Of a stretch of DNA of 64,000 bases, positions 17,186 to 25,330 are shown piece after piece. The notes under the pieces were generated by a model, which saw only the letters and a list, made by a program, of their open reading frames with translations, had not been told where the DNA came from and searched no databases. How positions within the stretch are numbered: position 1 is the stretch's first letter; each line of letters opens with the position of its first letter. The position numbers were made by a program, and so were the translations under genes. The stretch is from Luteimonas fraxinea (lineage in GTDB: Bacteria > Pseudomonadota > Gammaproteobacteria > Xanthomonadales > Xanthomonadaceae). The stretch spans positions 3,411,001-3,475,000 of the forward strand of contig NZ_CP089507.1 of the NCBI RefSeq assembly GCF_021233355.1, in the 5' to 3' direction.

Positions 17186-18394
17186 TTAGTTCACGCACTC
17201 GCTCTTCTTCGCGTTAGGCCGCCACTTGAAGTTCTTCAGCGGCGCCCAGGCTCGACTCTCATCCGTATTGAGCACGCTGTCAGAAAAGACCTTGATTAAG
17301 AGCTTCCGCAACAAGAGCGCGGTTGCCACAAGGAGTAAGATCGCCACCGCGATCTCCCAACCAGCCACCGTGTCGGAAACAATCCGCAGCGGCATTGAGA
17401 ACGGCATGGTTGGGGGGAAGAACGACAGCGCGACAAAAAACGAGTTGTCGGGCTCCTTTGCACCGCCGAGGCACAGCAGCAAACACGTCATTGGGGCGAG
17501 AACAAGCGTATTGCGGATTGGCGATTGTGCGCTCGGAAGCAGCGCAGCAACGAGAGCGAACACCATTACCCAGAAGAGCAGACCCAGCGCGCTCAGCAAG
17601 GCCGCCAGAAGAATCATTGGCGCAGTGTGTGCGGACTCGAGCATCTGCTGCGGCGTCAAGAAACCCAAGAGCAGCGCTGCCGCCAAGCCATAGATCGCGT
17701 AGCTGAAAATCGTCTTGAGCCCATGGAGTAGAGCGGCAATCACCTTTCCGTCTATCCAGACTGATGGCGGGATTGCGGATAGGACGATCTCGCTGATCTT
17801 TCCGAACTTCTCTCCCGCAATTCCTTGCAAGATAAGTGTCAACACCGAAACAATGGAGAGGATCGTGAGAACAAGGATTGCGATAGAGGCGCCGTAGCCA
17901 ATGGAATTTGAACTAGTGCTCGCTGCGTTAATCGCGATCGGTTCAATCGTTGGTGGAGTTGTGAGTACCATGAAATCTGCGCTACTCACGCCAAAACGCT
18001 GAGAACTCAACTTCTGATGGATGGGGGTAAAATCCGAGACGAGTGCTTCGTGCCATAGCACACGGTCTTTGGTCTGAAGCTGATAGTTGCCCTTCGAAAC
18101 CTCGTGGATCAAGCCATCTATGCGGCCCGCATTTAGTTCATCCAAAGAGCTGGCGCGCGCACTAGGCGGCACGGCTGTGAACAAAAAACGATCGCTCGCC
18201 TCGACTGGAAGTTGCGACAACTCTGTTTCTACAGAAATTCTAATGTCCTTCGAAGTCGATACCGCCATCAAGGCGTCGCCTCCAAAGCGTACGGCTGCGA
18301 TCAAGATCAGTATAGCAATACTGATGATTTCGCCTTTGAGATCAAAAAATCTGCGAAACTCGAATCGCGCGATATCCAGAGTTCTTGAGTCCAT
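17186..18394 (-). CDS. ABC-2 type transporter permease (NatB-like)
   Basis: 402 residues from ATG at 18394, one base after the stop of the ATPase gene; an upstream in-frame start at 18466 would overlap that gene by 70 bp. One N-terminal helix (EIISIAILILIAAVRFGGDA), a ~140-residue extracytoplasmic domain, then five or six C-terminal helices from ASIAILVLTILSIVSVLTLI on. The Gly-Glu-Lys after the second helix (GIAGEKFGKISEIVLSAI) is typical of NatB-like permeases. Last gene of the five- or six-gene minus-strand peptide locus; it probably exports or confers immunity to the peptides encoded at 21292-21578. Confidence 0.85.
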   Translation of the reverse strand: MDSRTLDIARFEFRRFFDLKGEIISIAILILIAAVRFGGDALMAVSTSKDIRISVETELSQLPVEASDRFLFTAVPPSARASSLDELNAGRIDGLIHEVSKGNYQLQTKDRVLWHEALVSDFTPIHQKLSSQRFGVSSADFMVLTTPPTIEPIAINAASTSSNSIGYGASIAILVLTILSIVSVLTLILQGIAGEKFGKISEIVLSAIPPSVWIDGKVIAALLHGLKTIFSYAIYGLAAALLLGFLTPQQMLESAHTAPMILLAALLSALGLLFWVMVFALVAALLPSAQSPIRNTLVLAPMTCLLLCLGGAKEPDNSFFVALSFFPPTMPFSMPLRIVSDTVAGWEIAVAILLLVATALLLRKLLIKVFSDSVLNTDESRAWAPLKNFKWRPNAKKSECVN

Positions 18395-18395
18395 T

Positions 18396-19319
18396 TCAGA
18401 TCCCGGCCTTGCTTGAGTTGATCGATTCGACATATGCCTCATGCAGGCCAGGTCGACTGGTCTCAATGTCGATGACAGATTCGTCTGACGCTATGCGACT
18501 AAGGGCGCTCGTAAAATCTCTTAGAGAGCTTGCGCCGAATGTCAGAAGCAAGCAATCGTCGGAAACACGTTCTGCAGAGTGCGCGGGAATCTCGTCAAAC
18601 TGAGGGTTCGCGCCGGGAGCGACATATACAAGAACGCGCCTCTGCACCGCGTTGCGACCGTCATCCTCTCGACGCCGAAAGTTAACGATTTCAGAGGCGC
18701 GTCCGGCGTTGATCATGATGACGTTAGTCGCGATTTTCTCAACAATCGACAACTGATGCGCTGAAATCAACACTGAGGCGCCCCGGGCGGCCTGCTCCAG
18801 AATAACGTCTGACACAAGATCTTGATTGAGTGGATCCAAGCCCGAAAACGGCTCGTCTAAGATCAGCAGGTGGGGTGAGTGAATGAGGCAGACAGCGAGT
18901 TGTAGCTTCTGCTGATTTCCCTTGGAAAGCGACCTCACCTTCTCTGTGCGCTTATGATTGAGATCAAAGCGTGTTAGCCATTGACTCACCAGGGTATCAA
19001 CGGAAGAGGACTTCACGGCACGAAGCTTCGCCCAATAGCGAAGCAAGTCCTGAACTTCAACATCCTGATATAAACCTCGCTCTTCTGGGAGAAACGAGAT
19101 CTTCTCCTTTGGCAAAGAACTGTGTAAGGGCCGGTCGAGCCATTTGAGTGCCCCCGAGTCTTGACGAGCTAGGCCGCAGATAATGCGGAATGTCGTCGAT
19201 TTCCCGGCGCCATTGGGACCGATTAATGCGCTGACTGCGCCGGGAGGCACCTTGAAGGAAACGTCGCTGACCGCCGATACATCTCCAAAGGATTTTTGGA
19301 TTGATTCCAGCTCTAGCAA
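18396..19319 (-). CDS. ABC transporter ATP-binding protein (NatA-like)
   Basis: 307 residues. Walker A GPNGAGKST at ~33-41, signature SLSKGNQQKLQLAVCLIHSP (the usual LSGG is LSKG), Walker B LLILDEPFSGLDP, switch His in ISAHQLS. A ~90-residue C-terminal domain follows, as in NatA/YxlF-like ATPases. Its start is 2 bp from the stop of the cupin-like gene, so these genes are translated from one transcript. It powers the permease at 17186-18394. Confidence 0.9.
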   Translation of the reverse strand: MLELESIQKSFGDVSAVSDVSFKVPPGAVSALIGPNGAGKSTTFRIICGLARQDSGALKWLDRPLHSSLPKEKISFLPEERGLYQDVEVQDLLRYWAKLRAVKSSSVDTLVSQWLTRFDLNHKRTEKVRSLSKGNQQKLQLAVCLIHSPHLLILDEPFSGLDPLNQDLVSDVILEQAARGASVLISAHQLSIVEKIATNVIMINAGRASEIVNFRRREDDGRNAVQRRVLVYVAPGANPQFDEIPAHSAERVSDDCLLLTFGASSLRDFTSALSRIASDESVIDIETSRPGLHEAYVESINSSKAGI

Positions 19320-19321
19320 TT

Positions 19322-20251
19322 CTAAGCCCTCAATTGAGCGGTGGCGAAAGTCTCGATCTCAGTGGTCCGCACTTTGCGCCAGCCTCGCAGGAACGCTGTA
19401 TCGCTGTCTTTCACTGACGCCCACACCTTGATCGCCTCATCCTGGTCTGTTGACGAATGAGCAAGAGCATCCAGCGCAGAGAGTCGGATGCGATCGATGC
19501 TGTGCTGCTGGGCGATAAACCTGAGCACATCTTTCTGCTCATCGTTTCCGAGAGCTGCAGCAGCGTTGAAGAGTGAAATAGACGTGGTGCGATTGATGAG
19601 ATCAGAGATCTTGCTCGCTTGAAGATCGAACGCGTACTGATCCATCATGGATGCTCTCATTGAATTTTCCATAATGTTCAGTGAGACTGAGAATGAGTCT
19701 GCAGGAAGCTGGTTGTGGATGTCGGTAAATGCACGATAGAGCAGGACCTTGCCAGTGTCGAGCTTTGATTGCTCAATAAATCGGAGCGGTACCGACTCCC
19801 CTCGCACGCCATCGCACTGGTCGTAGTCGTATTCGAAGTAGTCACTCCAGTAGCCAGGGCCGTGATATCCCACGGTGAGGAAATTGAAGTTGTGATCGTG
19901 CGGTTTATTATAGAAGAACGGATCCGTCCCGCTCGTCTTCACAACTTGGTCCGCATTCGAAGGCCAGAAGCATGCGCGCATGAAGAAAGATTGACCCTTT
20001 CGTTGAGGCCTATAAAGCATGAAAACTTGAGCAGAGTAGTTGTTCGATGACTGGAGCGTGTCGTAGCTCTTTAACTCTTCGCAAACCATCTCTGCGAGAA
20101 ATGACTTGTTGTTCGCCAAGCGCCGTAGCATCGGCGCAGCTTCCATAAGCGACGCCTGATCCTCCGGCGATATTTTGTTCTCGAACATGTACTCAACGAC
20201 TTCGTCTAGGTCGGCCGCCTTAGTTTCATCGCACGCGATTGTCAATGGCAT
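19322..20251 (-). CDS. Cupin-like protein with HEAT-type helical tail (copy A)
   Basis: 309 residues. Residues ~70-200 hold a cupin-type metal site: His118 and His120 in KPHDHNFNFLTVGYHGPGY, and His179 in TDIHNQLPADSFSVSLNI with Asn192. The C-terminal ~80 residues are helical and resemble HEAT repeats (NDEQKDVLRFIAQQHSIDRI). It is homologous to 25330-26049, with the same HDHNF, TVGY and DIHxQ...SVSxN signature. Cupins of this kind bind Fe(II) or another metal and often act as oxygenases or epimerases, so peptide modification is possible. The reaction is not known. Immediately follows the HEAT gene (4 bp) and precedes the exporter ATPase. Confidence 0.6.
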   Translation of the reverse strand: MPLTIACDETKAADLDEVVEYMFENKISPEDQASLMEAAPMLRRLANNKSFLAEMVCEELKSYDTLQSSNNYSAQVFMLYRPQRKGQSFFMRACFWPSNADQVVKTSGTDPFFYNKPHDHNFNFLTVGYHGPGYWSDYFEYDYDQCDGVRGESVPLRFIEQSKLDTGKVLLYRAFTDIHNQLPADSFSVSLNIMENSMRASMMDQYAFDLQASKISDLINRTTSISLFNAAAALGNDEQKDVLRFIAQQHSIDRIRLSALDALAHSSTDQDEAIKVWASVKDSDTAFLRGWRKVRTTEIETFATAQLRA

Positions 20252-20255
20252 GGAA

Positions 20256-21233
20256 TTACACCTCGTTGAGAATCTGAATTGTCTTGATCGCGGCTTCCCT
20301 GACCTGGGGATGCGGATCTTCCGTCGCTGCTCGTTCGATCCTGACCCGCGCTACTGGCTGATCAAGCGCAACCAGTTCCCGCATCAGATGCCATCGGACA
20401 AAATGGTCGGGGTGGTCAGAGAGGTTGGATAGATGTTCTGAACCAGCTTTCCAATCGAGCTCGCGAATTAAAGTTGCCAAGAGCTGAATCCGGGAAGATT
20501 TCATATCCGAGGCGGTGCACGAGTGAAGCTGCCCATCCGAGCTGTAATGCGCGTTTACCGGTATTCTCGCGCGGTTTCTCACAACGAGAATAAAAAGGAC
20601 TGACGAATCGAGACTCGCGATTGACATGCCATCAACGCCGCCCTCCATGAACAAGACATCGTCGTCGCTGAGCGCTGCGTCCGGAACCGGCTTCATGAAG
20701 CGTGTGGTCAGCGCCTCATTACGCCCGAACGCCTCCGATTTCCAAAGGTTGAGCACTGCGTTGCCAGACTTGACGAATCTGATCAGAGAGTCCGTTCCCT
20801 GCATAGTCGTTCCGTAGACCGTGTTTTGATCTCTCTTGTTCTTCTTGACGCGCAGAGCGATTGCTCCGACCGTGACTAAGGAAACGCGAATTTCTTCATC
20901 GTCATAAAGTACGAACCCATTAAATACGTCGGTGTCGACTGTCCTGACCGCAGCTGAGTAGATGGGCGACTGCGTGAATCGGCTCAGCTCCTCATTGACA
21001 AGTGTCTCGATATCCGAAAGCGACATCACTCGCGACGCTTTTGTCAGAAGTTCTTCTACATGTCGGGCATCATGTACTCCCGCAAGGCGGCTCGATATTT
21101 CCTTAAGGCGCGCTTCAAATCCCCTGGACTTTAAGCGCCCACCTAATTGCGCCTCGTCACTGGAAAATTTATAAAAACAATTAAGATTATCAATGTCATC
21201 GCAGATATGCAGTGTTCTCGCCGGGTCGCGCAT
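20256..21233 (-). CDS. HEAT-repeat protein (copy A)
   Basis: 325 residues from ATG at 21233 (MRDPARTLHI). The longer frame from 21287 would begin inside a terminator hairpin and is rejected. The N-terminal two-thirds has a beta-rich part (YSAAVRTVDTDVFNGFVLYD, VSLVTVGAIALRV, TTRFMKPVPDAALSDDDVLF). The last ~95 residues are HEAT-like helical pairs (DHPDHFVRWHLMRELVALD, VRIERAATEDPHPQVREAAI). It resembles 24467-25330 in layout, though the sequences are distant. It directly follows the two peptide genes after their terminator. Confidence 0.6.
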   Translation of the reverse strand: MRDPARTLHICDDIDNLNCFYKFSSDEAQLGGRLKSRGFEARLKEISSRLAGVHDARHVEELLTKASRVMSLSDIETLVNEELSRFTQSPIYSAAVRTVDTDVFNGFVLYDDEEIRVSLVTVGAIALRVKKNKRDQNTVYGTTMQGTDSLIRFVKSGNAVLNLWKSEAFGRNEALTTRFMKPVPDAALSDDDVLFMEGGVDGMSIASLDSSVLFILVVRNRARIPVNAHYSSDGQLHSCTASDMKSSRIQLLATLIRELDWKAGSEHLSNLSDHPDHFVRWHLMRELVALDQPVARVRIERAATEDPHPQVREAAIKTIQILNEV

Positions 21234-21252
21234 ACTTATCCCCTGGGCTGAA

Positions 21253-21282
21253 AAAACTGGCGCAGGGCCAGCCCTGCGCCAG
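21253..21282 (-). terminator. Strong hairpin terminator between peptide genes and HEAT gene
   Basis: 13-bp stem AACTGGCGCAGGG / CCCTGCGCCAGTT with a 4-nt loop, followed on the minus strand by TTTT (part of the stem end plus downstream T-run). It lies 10 bp past the stop of the second peptide gene. Partial read-through would give much more peptide than modifying/export proteins, as is usual in peptide loci. Confidence 0.85.
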
Positions 21283-21291
21283 TTCAAAATT

Positions 21292-21435
21292 TTATCTGTC
21301 CAGCTGCTTATTGATCATGATGCCAGCAATGACGCCCAGCGCGAAGCAGGCATGAGCTCCTGCGTCCTCAAATCCGCCCGCGCCGACAATAGCTACGTCA
21401 AAAGATAGAGCTGGAAGAGTGTTCGCATCGATCAT
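21292..21435 (-). CDS. Candidate peptide precursor 2 (47 aa, Gly-Gly leader)
   Basis: ATG at 21435 has GGAG 6 nt upstream; an in-frame ATG at 21447 would add four residues. The product starts MIDANTLPALSFDVAIVGAG, with Gly-Gly at residues 20-21, then a 26-residue segment from FEDAG to KQLDR containing one Cys, one His and a hydrophobic helix. The leader resembles that of the neighbouring precursor (ID, P-A/S-L, FDV, G..GG). Double-glycine leaders mark exported bacteriocins and modified peptides. Not in any family I recognise. Two-nt spacing from precursor 1. Confidence 0.6.
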   Translation of the reverse strand: MIDANTLPALSFDVAIVGAGGFEDAGAHACFALGVIAGIMINKQLDR

Positions 21436-21449
21436 TTTCAGCTCCATTT

Positions 21450-21578
21450 TCAGACCACCATGATGATGACCATGACCGTAATGGTCACAGGCTCGATAAC
21501 TGAATCGATTTTTGAAGTGCCTCCCATTCCGACATCAAATTCCAATGACGGAACGCTCGCGATATCAATCTGTTTCAT
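21450..21578 (-). CDS. Candidate peptide precursor 1 (42 aa, Gly-Gly leader)
   Basis: ATG at 21578 has AAGGAAG 5 nt upstream; stop TGA at 21450-21452. The product starts MKQIDIASVPSLEFDVGMGG, ending the leader at Gly19-Gly20. The remaining 22 residues go from TSKIDS to an unusual run of beta-branched and hydrophobic residues, PVTITVMVIIMVV. This could be a membrane-active core or a substrate for oxidation by a metal enzyme. It is the first gene of the minus-strand peptide locus. Confidence 0.6.
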   Translation of the reverse strand: MKQIDIASVPSLEFDVGMGGTSKIDSVIEPVTITVMVIIMVV

Positions 21579-21612
21579 TGAATCTTCCTTGTTTCGTAGA
21601 TCGGATCTTCCA

Positions 21613-21640
21613 GACACGACTCGCAGGAGTCGCACGTGTC
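21613..21640. promoter_or_regulatory. Nested palindrome upstream of the peptide precursors
   Basis: CGACTC-GCAG-GAGTCG (21617-21632) sits inside GACACG (21613-21618) and CGTGTC (21635-21640). It is about 35-65 bp upstream of the precursor 1 start. It is a possible operator for the XRE regulator encoded at 22234-22641; this pairing is an inference. Confidence 0.45.
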
Positions 21641-22233
21641 GCTGTTGAAGCTGCGACTCCGCTCTTTTGCTACAAATAAGATGAGTCATCAAGTGGTGCC
21701 ATCTCAAGGATTCTGCGTCAGCGACTCGTGCTTTTGGAACTTGATACCGCATCGAAAGCGCCGCTGACGGAGCGATGCTTAGCGCAACTACACAGTGTCC
21801 GCTGAGCAGCAGCGCACAGGATTCGAATGACTGCTGGGATGCCTTACTCAAGCTCGCGGAATTTTCCTACACGAATCTCGCTACAAGGCCTAGGAGTGGC
21901 CGTTGGAATAGCGACGCCCGCTTGGCACTGCATCATGCAGCGCTGTTGACTGCGAGGACGGAGGAGCCTAATTGTTCGCTGCCGGGGAGTAGTAGCGCGT
22001 GACATCGCACTTGGATCGAAAGTCGTCAGGCCTGTGTTGGTTCTTGGTGCCGCAGCCCTTAGGCTCGTGTCTGTGCTGCGCTTAAATGGGGATGAGAGCA
22101 GCTTCGAAGGAGGGTTAGGCAAGCTCGCTCTTGGCGATGCGTCTCGATTTCCGCGCGCGCTCGCTTCAAGTTGTTGCTGCGTCTTTGCAGTTAAATGTGT
22201 GTGCTGCTAGCATCGAGTGGTGCAGGGGGGTAA
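21641..22233. other. 593-bp gap between peptide promoter and XRE regulator
   Basis: No ORF with convincing composition on either strand. It should contain the promoters of the peptide genes (left) and of the XRE gene (right). Confidence 0.4.
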
Positions 22234-22641
22234 ATGGATTTTTTGACATTGATGTCTGAGAGAATTCGCAGCGCGCGTCGATCAACAGGTTTGTCTCAAA
22301 CGCGGTTTGCTGAGCGAGTTGGAGTTCACCGATCTGCAGTAGCGCAATGGGAACGACCTGGCGGTTGCAACCCATCACTTGAGAAACTCGTTCTCATCAC
22401 TGTTGTTTCGGGTGTCGGTATGGATTGGTTGGTCAGCGGGCGGGCGCCCGAAAGATCGCTCAAGCTAGAAGGGATTACTGCAGTTTCACTCGAGTACTTG
22501 GCGAAGGATTCAATGGAGGAGCGCGCGCTTGTTGCAGTCAGGAGCGTTCCAGCTTCGAGTAAGATCAAGTTTGTTGATCAGATTGAGTCAACTAGCGCAG
22601 CGCTTCGTGAAGAGTTTTATCCGGGCCACAAATGCCCTTAG
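22234..22641 (+). CDS. XRE-family regulator of the peptide locus (probable)
   Basis: 135 residues. Helix-turn-helix at about 8-65: ERIRSARRSTGLSQTRFAER, then VHRSAVAQWERPGGCNPSLE and the VSGVGMDWLVSGR cap typical of phage-repressor-like regulators. The C-terminal ~65 residues are helical, perhaps for dimerisation. The ATG follows GGGGGGTAA. Lower GC than the flanking chromosome. It stands between the two peptide loci (17186-21578 and 24467-26196), hence the proposed role. Confidence 0.8.
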   Translation: MDFLTLMSERIRSARRSTGLSQTRFAERVGVHRSAVAQWERPGGCNPSLEKLVLITVVSGVGMDWLVSGRAPERSLKLEGITAVSLEYLAKDSMEERALVAVRSVPASSKIKFVDQIESTSAALREEFYPGHKCP

Positions 22642-23258
22642 CGAGCCTGCTATTAGTGAAGGCTCGGCGTAGCGGCAGCAAAACAAGAACGTTGCATATC
22701 TTGGCGCGCTTCTCACATATTTTCTCATCGCGCCTAACCCTCAGCAGACGTCTTCGGTGCCCTGATCGCGCGCCCTCTGAGGCAAATTTTCTCGTAGCGG
22801 CACGTCAGGGCCGCCGCTTGGTTTGGGATGCATAAGGCGACGCTCCAACCCAATCCCGCACTCTTCGAGCCCGGCCCGAAGTTGCGGCACGCTTAGCTGC
22901 TGCATTTCACCGCTGCTGAGCGCGGAACGTATCAGCGGCTTCTGGGCGATCGCGAGTTTGCAAGTTTGCGGCTCCGGCAAGAGAAACTTGCGCGTTCAAA
23001 GCACTGGCCTCTCGTTGTGCAGGCGGCCTCACGCTCGGGAAGCTATCAAGGGCCAACCGAGTAGCGGTGTGCAGAAAGCAGGGTGATTCTGTGCTTCCTA
23101 CAGAATTCGATGCATAGATACATGACGGTCTGCTTCTGCACGTCGAGATTGGGCCGGTGTCTCATCGCGCGGAACTGGCGCTGACGCCCTGATCTGAAAG
23201 TCCGGCGATACGTCCGAAGCACTCGGTAGGGGCGTCTTTTGTTGCCTGACTCTGCGCA
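22642..23258. other. 617-bp gap, no gene recognised
   Basis: Short ORFs exist on both strands but none has protein-like composition plus a ribosome-binding site. Probably decayed sequence. Confidence 0.4.
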
Positions 23259-23830
23259 CTATCGAGCCTCCCGTGATGCCAATAACTCGTCGTTCCACAC
23301 GTTCTTGATCTCATTGAGCCGGGACGCTTCCCCCAGAACGCGAGACCTGGATCTGTCAGGTTCCCAAGGAGCCAAGAGGTGAGAAGCGCGATCTCAAAGC
23401 ATCAGAACAGAGAGATCTCAACCGCCTGAGGCACCACTAGGCCAACCGCAAGTTCGTGATGATGCTCGGTCTCTGTCATCAGAAGTCCTGGCAGAATTGA
23501 TCGGACATTAGGATGAACACCGTCATCAATCATCGAGTTGTACATGTCGATTACGAGCCTAGAGTTAGCTGGACTCAGGGAGCCTAGGCGCTTGCAGATT
23601 TTCGATACCGCATCCCCAAAAAGCGTTCCGGCAAGCCTTTCGCGCAACTTCGTCTCGATGATGGTCCACGCTGCCAAGCGAAGCATCTGCTTCGATCTCC
23701 TGCGCATAGCAAGCCACTTCTAAACTGACGCGAAGCGTGGGAAAGAAGGCCGCACGATAGCCGATGAGCGCGGTGTTGATCGCGACGCGACACGTATTCC
23801 TGGCGTTCAGGCGGAGTAGAGAGCAACACG
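23259..23830 (-). pseudogene. Frameshifted remnant of an unknown helical protein
   Basis: Pieces of one protein lie in different minus-strand frames: a helix INTALIGYRAAFFPTLRVSL followed by EVACYAQEIEA (near 23800-23710), then RLAAWTIIETKLRERLAG through DDGVHPNVRSILPGLLMTE (23700-23450), a TGA at 23402-23404, then FEIALLTSWLLGNL and, in another frame, RLNEIKNVWNDELLASREAR to a TAG at 23259-23261. At least two frameshifts and one stop. The order fits a ~200-280 residue protein of a family I only know as hypothetical. Confidence 0.5.
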
Positions 23831-24270
23831 ACCTTTAAGTCGACTTTGAATCGTGCGATTCATGAACGCATCTAGCGCATCGCAGCGTTCCAGCGCGTCG
23901 AGATGCACGGCCAGCTGATGCTGCGCAGGCATGCTCAGTGTCTAGAAACTGAAAAAGCCCTAGCAGTTGCATAACATCTTGATGTGGAAGTTGGGCGAGC
24001 AGAGCTGGACATGCCGGAATCGGAGATGTCCAACAGATTTTAAAGGTTGGGGCACCCAACCGCAGGGCCTGGGGCGCAGGTCTGCAGGACGTCCAGCCTA
24101 TGTTCTCGAAAGCCTTCCCAGGTTGCCGAGCTGCGTGTCGGCTTACACCACTACGACGTGTAAGAGAAATCCTGAGCAATTAATAGTCGAGCCAAAAAAA
24201 CATCTAAAAGCAAGGGTCAAAGCGCGATCGATGGCGTTCGCAACGACGTGTAGTCCACTCTTTATGTGTG
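23831..24270. other. 440-bp gap, no gene recognised
   Basis: No credible ORF. The right-hand 100 bp are AT-rich and lead into the promoter at 24271. Confidence 0.4.
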
Positions 24271-24299
24271 TTGACAGCGTAAGGGGCGGACCCTAGAAG
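24271..24299 (+). promoter_or_regulatory. Sigma-70-type promoter for the second HEAT/cupin locus
   Basis: TTGACA (24271-24276), 17-bp spacer, TAGAAG (24294-24299). The -35 is perfect and the -10 matches at the key positions T, A and one more. Transcription would begin near 24306, giving a ~160-nt leader before the HEAT gene. Confidence 0.55.
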
Positions 24300-24310
24300 T
24301 AGATCTCCAT

Positions 24311-24469
24311 GATGTTTCGTGGCTGCATAAATCTTCCAACTCTAATGATTGGGTGTTCGGTGAAGATGGTGTATTCCACTCTGCTGATGACGTTTGTTCT
24401 TTCTGGCATAAGTGAATCCATGGCCGCTGCTCGCTTCTTCGTCGCGATCTCTGGGGAGGGCGCGCATTG
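24311..24469 (+). CDS. Possible 52-residue ORF in the leader of the HEAT gene
   Basis: ATG at 24311, stop overlapping the TTG start of the next gene (TTGA). Contains a hydrophobic STLLMTFVLSGISESMAAAR stretch. No ribosome-binding site, and the start is only ~5 nt past the predicted transcription start. It could be a leader peptide, or chance. The overlap with the next gene is its only support. Confidence 0.25.
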
Positions 24470-25330
24470 AGCAGAATGATCATGGAGGGGAGCGGATTGT
24501 CTCTCGACGCATCGCCGCTCTCGCGAGCAATGTTCGCGGCGACTTATGATCTCTTGGCGTTCGAAGGGGACTTGGACGCGCAGCGTGCTCGGATGGAGAT
24601 CTGGGCGCGTAGTGACGAGGTCTCCGCACTTGCCGCGCTACTGCTAAGCGGAAGACAGCGGCAAGCTGCCTCCACGGGAGCGTCGATCGCGGTGCATGCG
24701 GGGCAGATCAATCTTTACAGCGGTGAGGCATTTTCTCTGACGCTGCAGAGGTTTCCGGCCGCGTCTGTGAGTCGATGGTTGGTCGTAGATGCGTGCGATC
24801 AGATCGTTGCTAATGTCAGTGGTCTCGATCTGCGTGTGATGCGCTATCGGAGCGTGGGGGAGGGCGCCACGCTCGCGCTCATCTCAGATCACGATTTCGG
24901 CGTGGGCTGCGCAGTCGCGCAGCTTGGGGGATCTGGAGCACTTCATATCGATGGCGGGCAAGGAGGGTGGGCGCTCAGATTTGGAAGTGCTCCCAAGCTG
25001 CCGTATCAGCAGTTCTACGACACCTCTACGCTGGCGAGAACTCACATCGCTTCGTCGCGTTCACGCGACACGGCTCAAGTGAATGCACTTTTGCTTGCCG
25101 GTCAGTTAAGGGCGAAAGGCGCCGCTGTAGGCGTGGAGGTCATTGCTCGGAATGCGGCGTCTCCCCATGTCCAGTGGATGGCGCTTCGGACACTGGTCGC
25201 CATTGATCCTGCGCGCGGTATCGAGTGCTTGGAGCATGAAGCTGCCCACGGGTCTGCCGAAATCAGCCGTCTGGCTCAGCGTTCGCTGCCCGGTCTTCGA
25301 GCCGCGATGTCCGCGGTCGAGGTCGCGTAG
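24467..25330 (+). CDS. HEAT-repeat protein (copy B)
   Basis: 287 residues from TTG at 24467, chosen because GGGGAGGG lies 7 nt upstream. The N-terminal ~190 residues are mixed (RWLVVDACDQIVANVSGLDL, GATLALISDHDFGVGCAV). The last ~90 are HEAT-like (NALLLAGQLRAKGAAVGVEV, SPHVQWMALRTLVAIDPARG, GSAEISRLAQRSLPGLRAA). It pairs with the cupin-like gene as copy A does on the other side of the regulator. A scaffold role for peptide processing is plausible but unproven. Stop overlaps the next start (TAGTG). Confidence 0.6.
   Translation: MSRMIMEGSGLSLDASPLSRAMFAATYDLLAFEGDLDAQRARMEIWARSDEVSALAALLLSGRQRQAASTGASIAVHAGQINLYSGEAFSLTLQRFPAASVSRWLVVDACDQIVANVSGLDLRVMRYRSVGEGATLALISDHDFGVGCAVAQLGGSGALHIDGGQGGWALRFGSAPKLPYQQFYDTSTLARTHIASSRSRDTAQVNALLLAGQLRAKGAAVGVEVIARNAASPHVQWMALRTLVAIDPARGIECLEHEAAHGSAEISRLAQRSLPGLRAAMSAVEVA

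Noticed and set aside
17136..17218. 26-aa basic ORF on the plus strand
   Set aside because: Overlaps the end of the permease gene, low-complexity Ser/Arg tail, no ribosome-binding site.
22741..22980. 79-codon minus-strand ORF
   Set aside because: No ribosome-binding site and no recognisable pattern; left as unassigned sequence.
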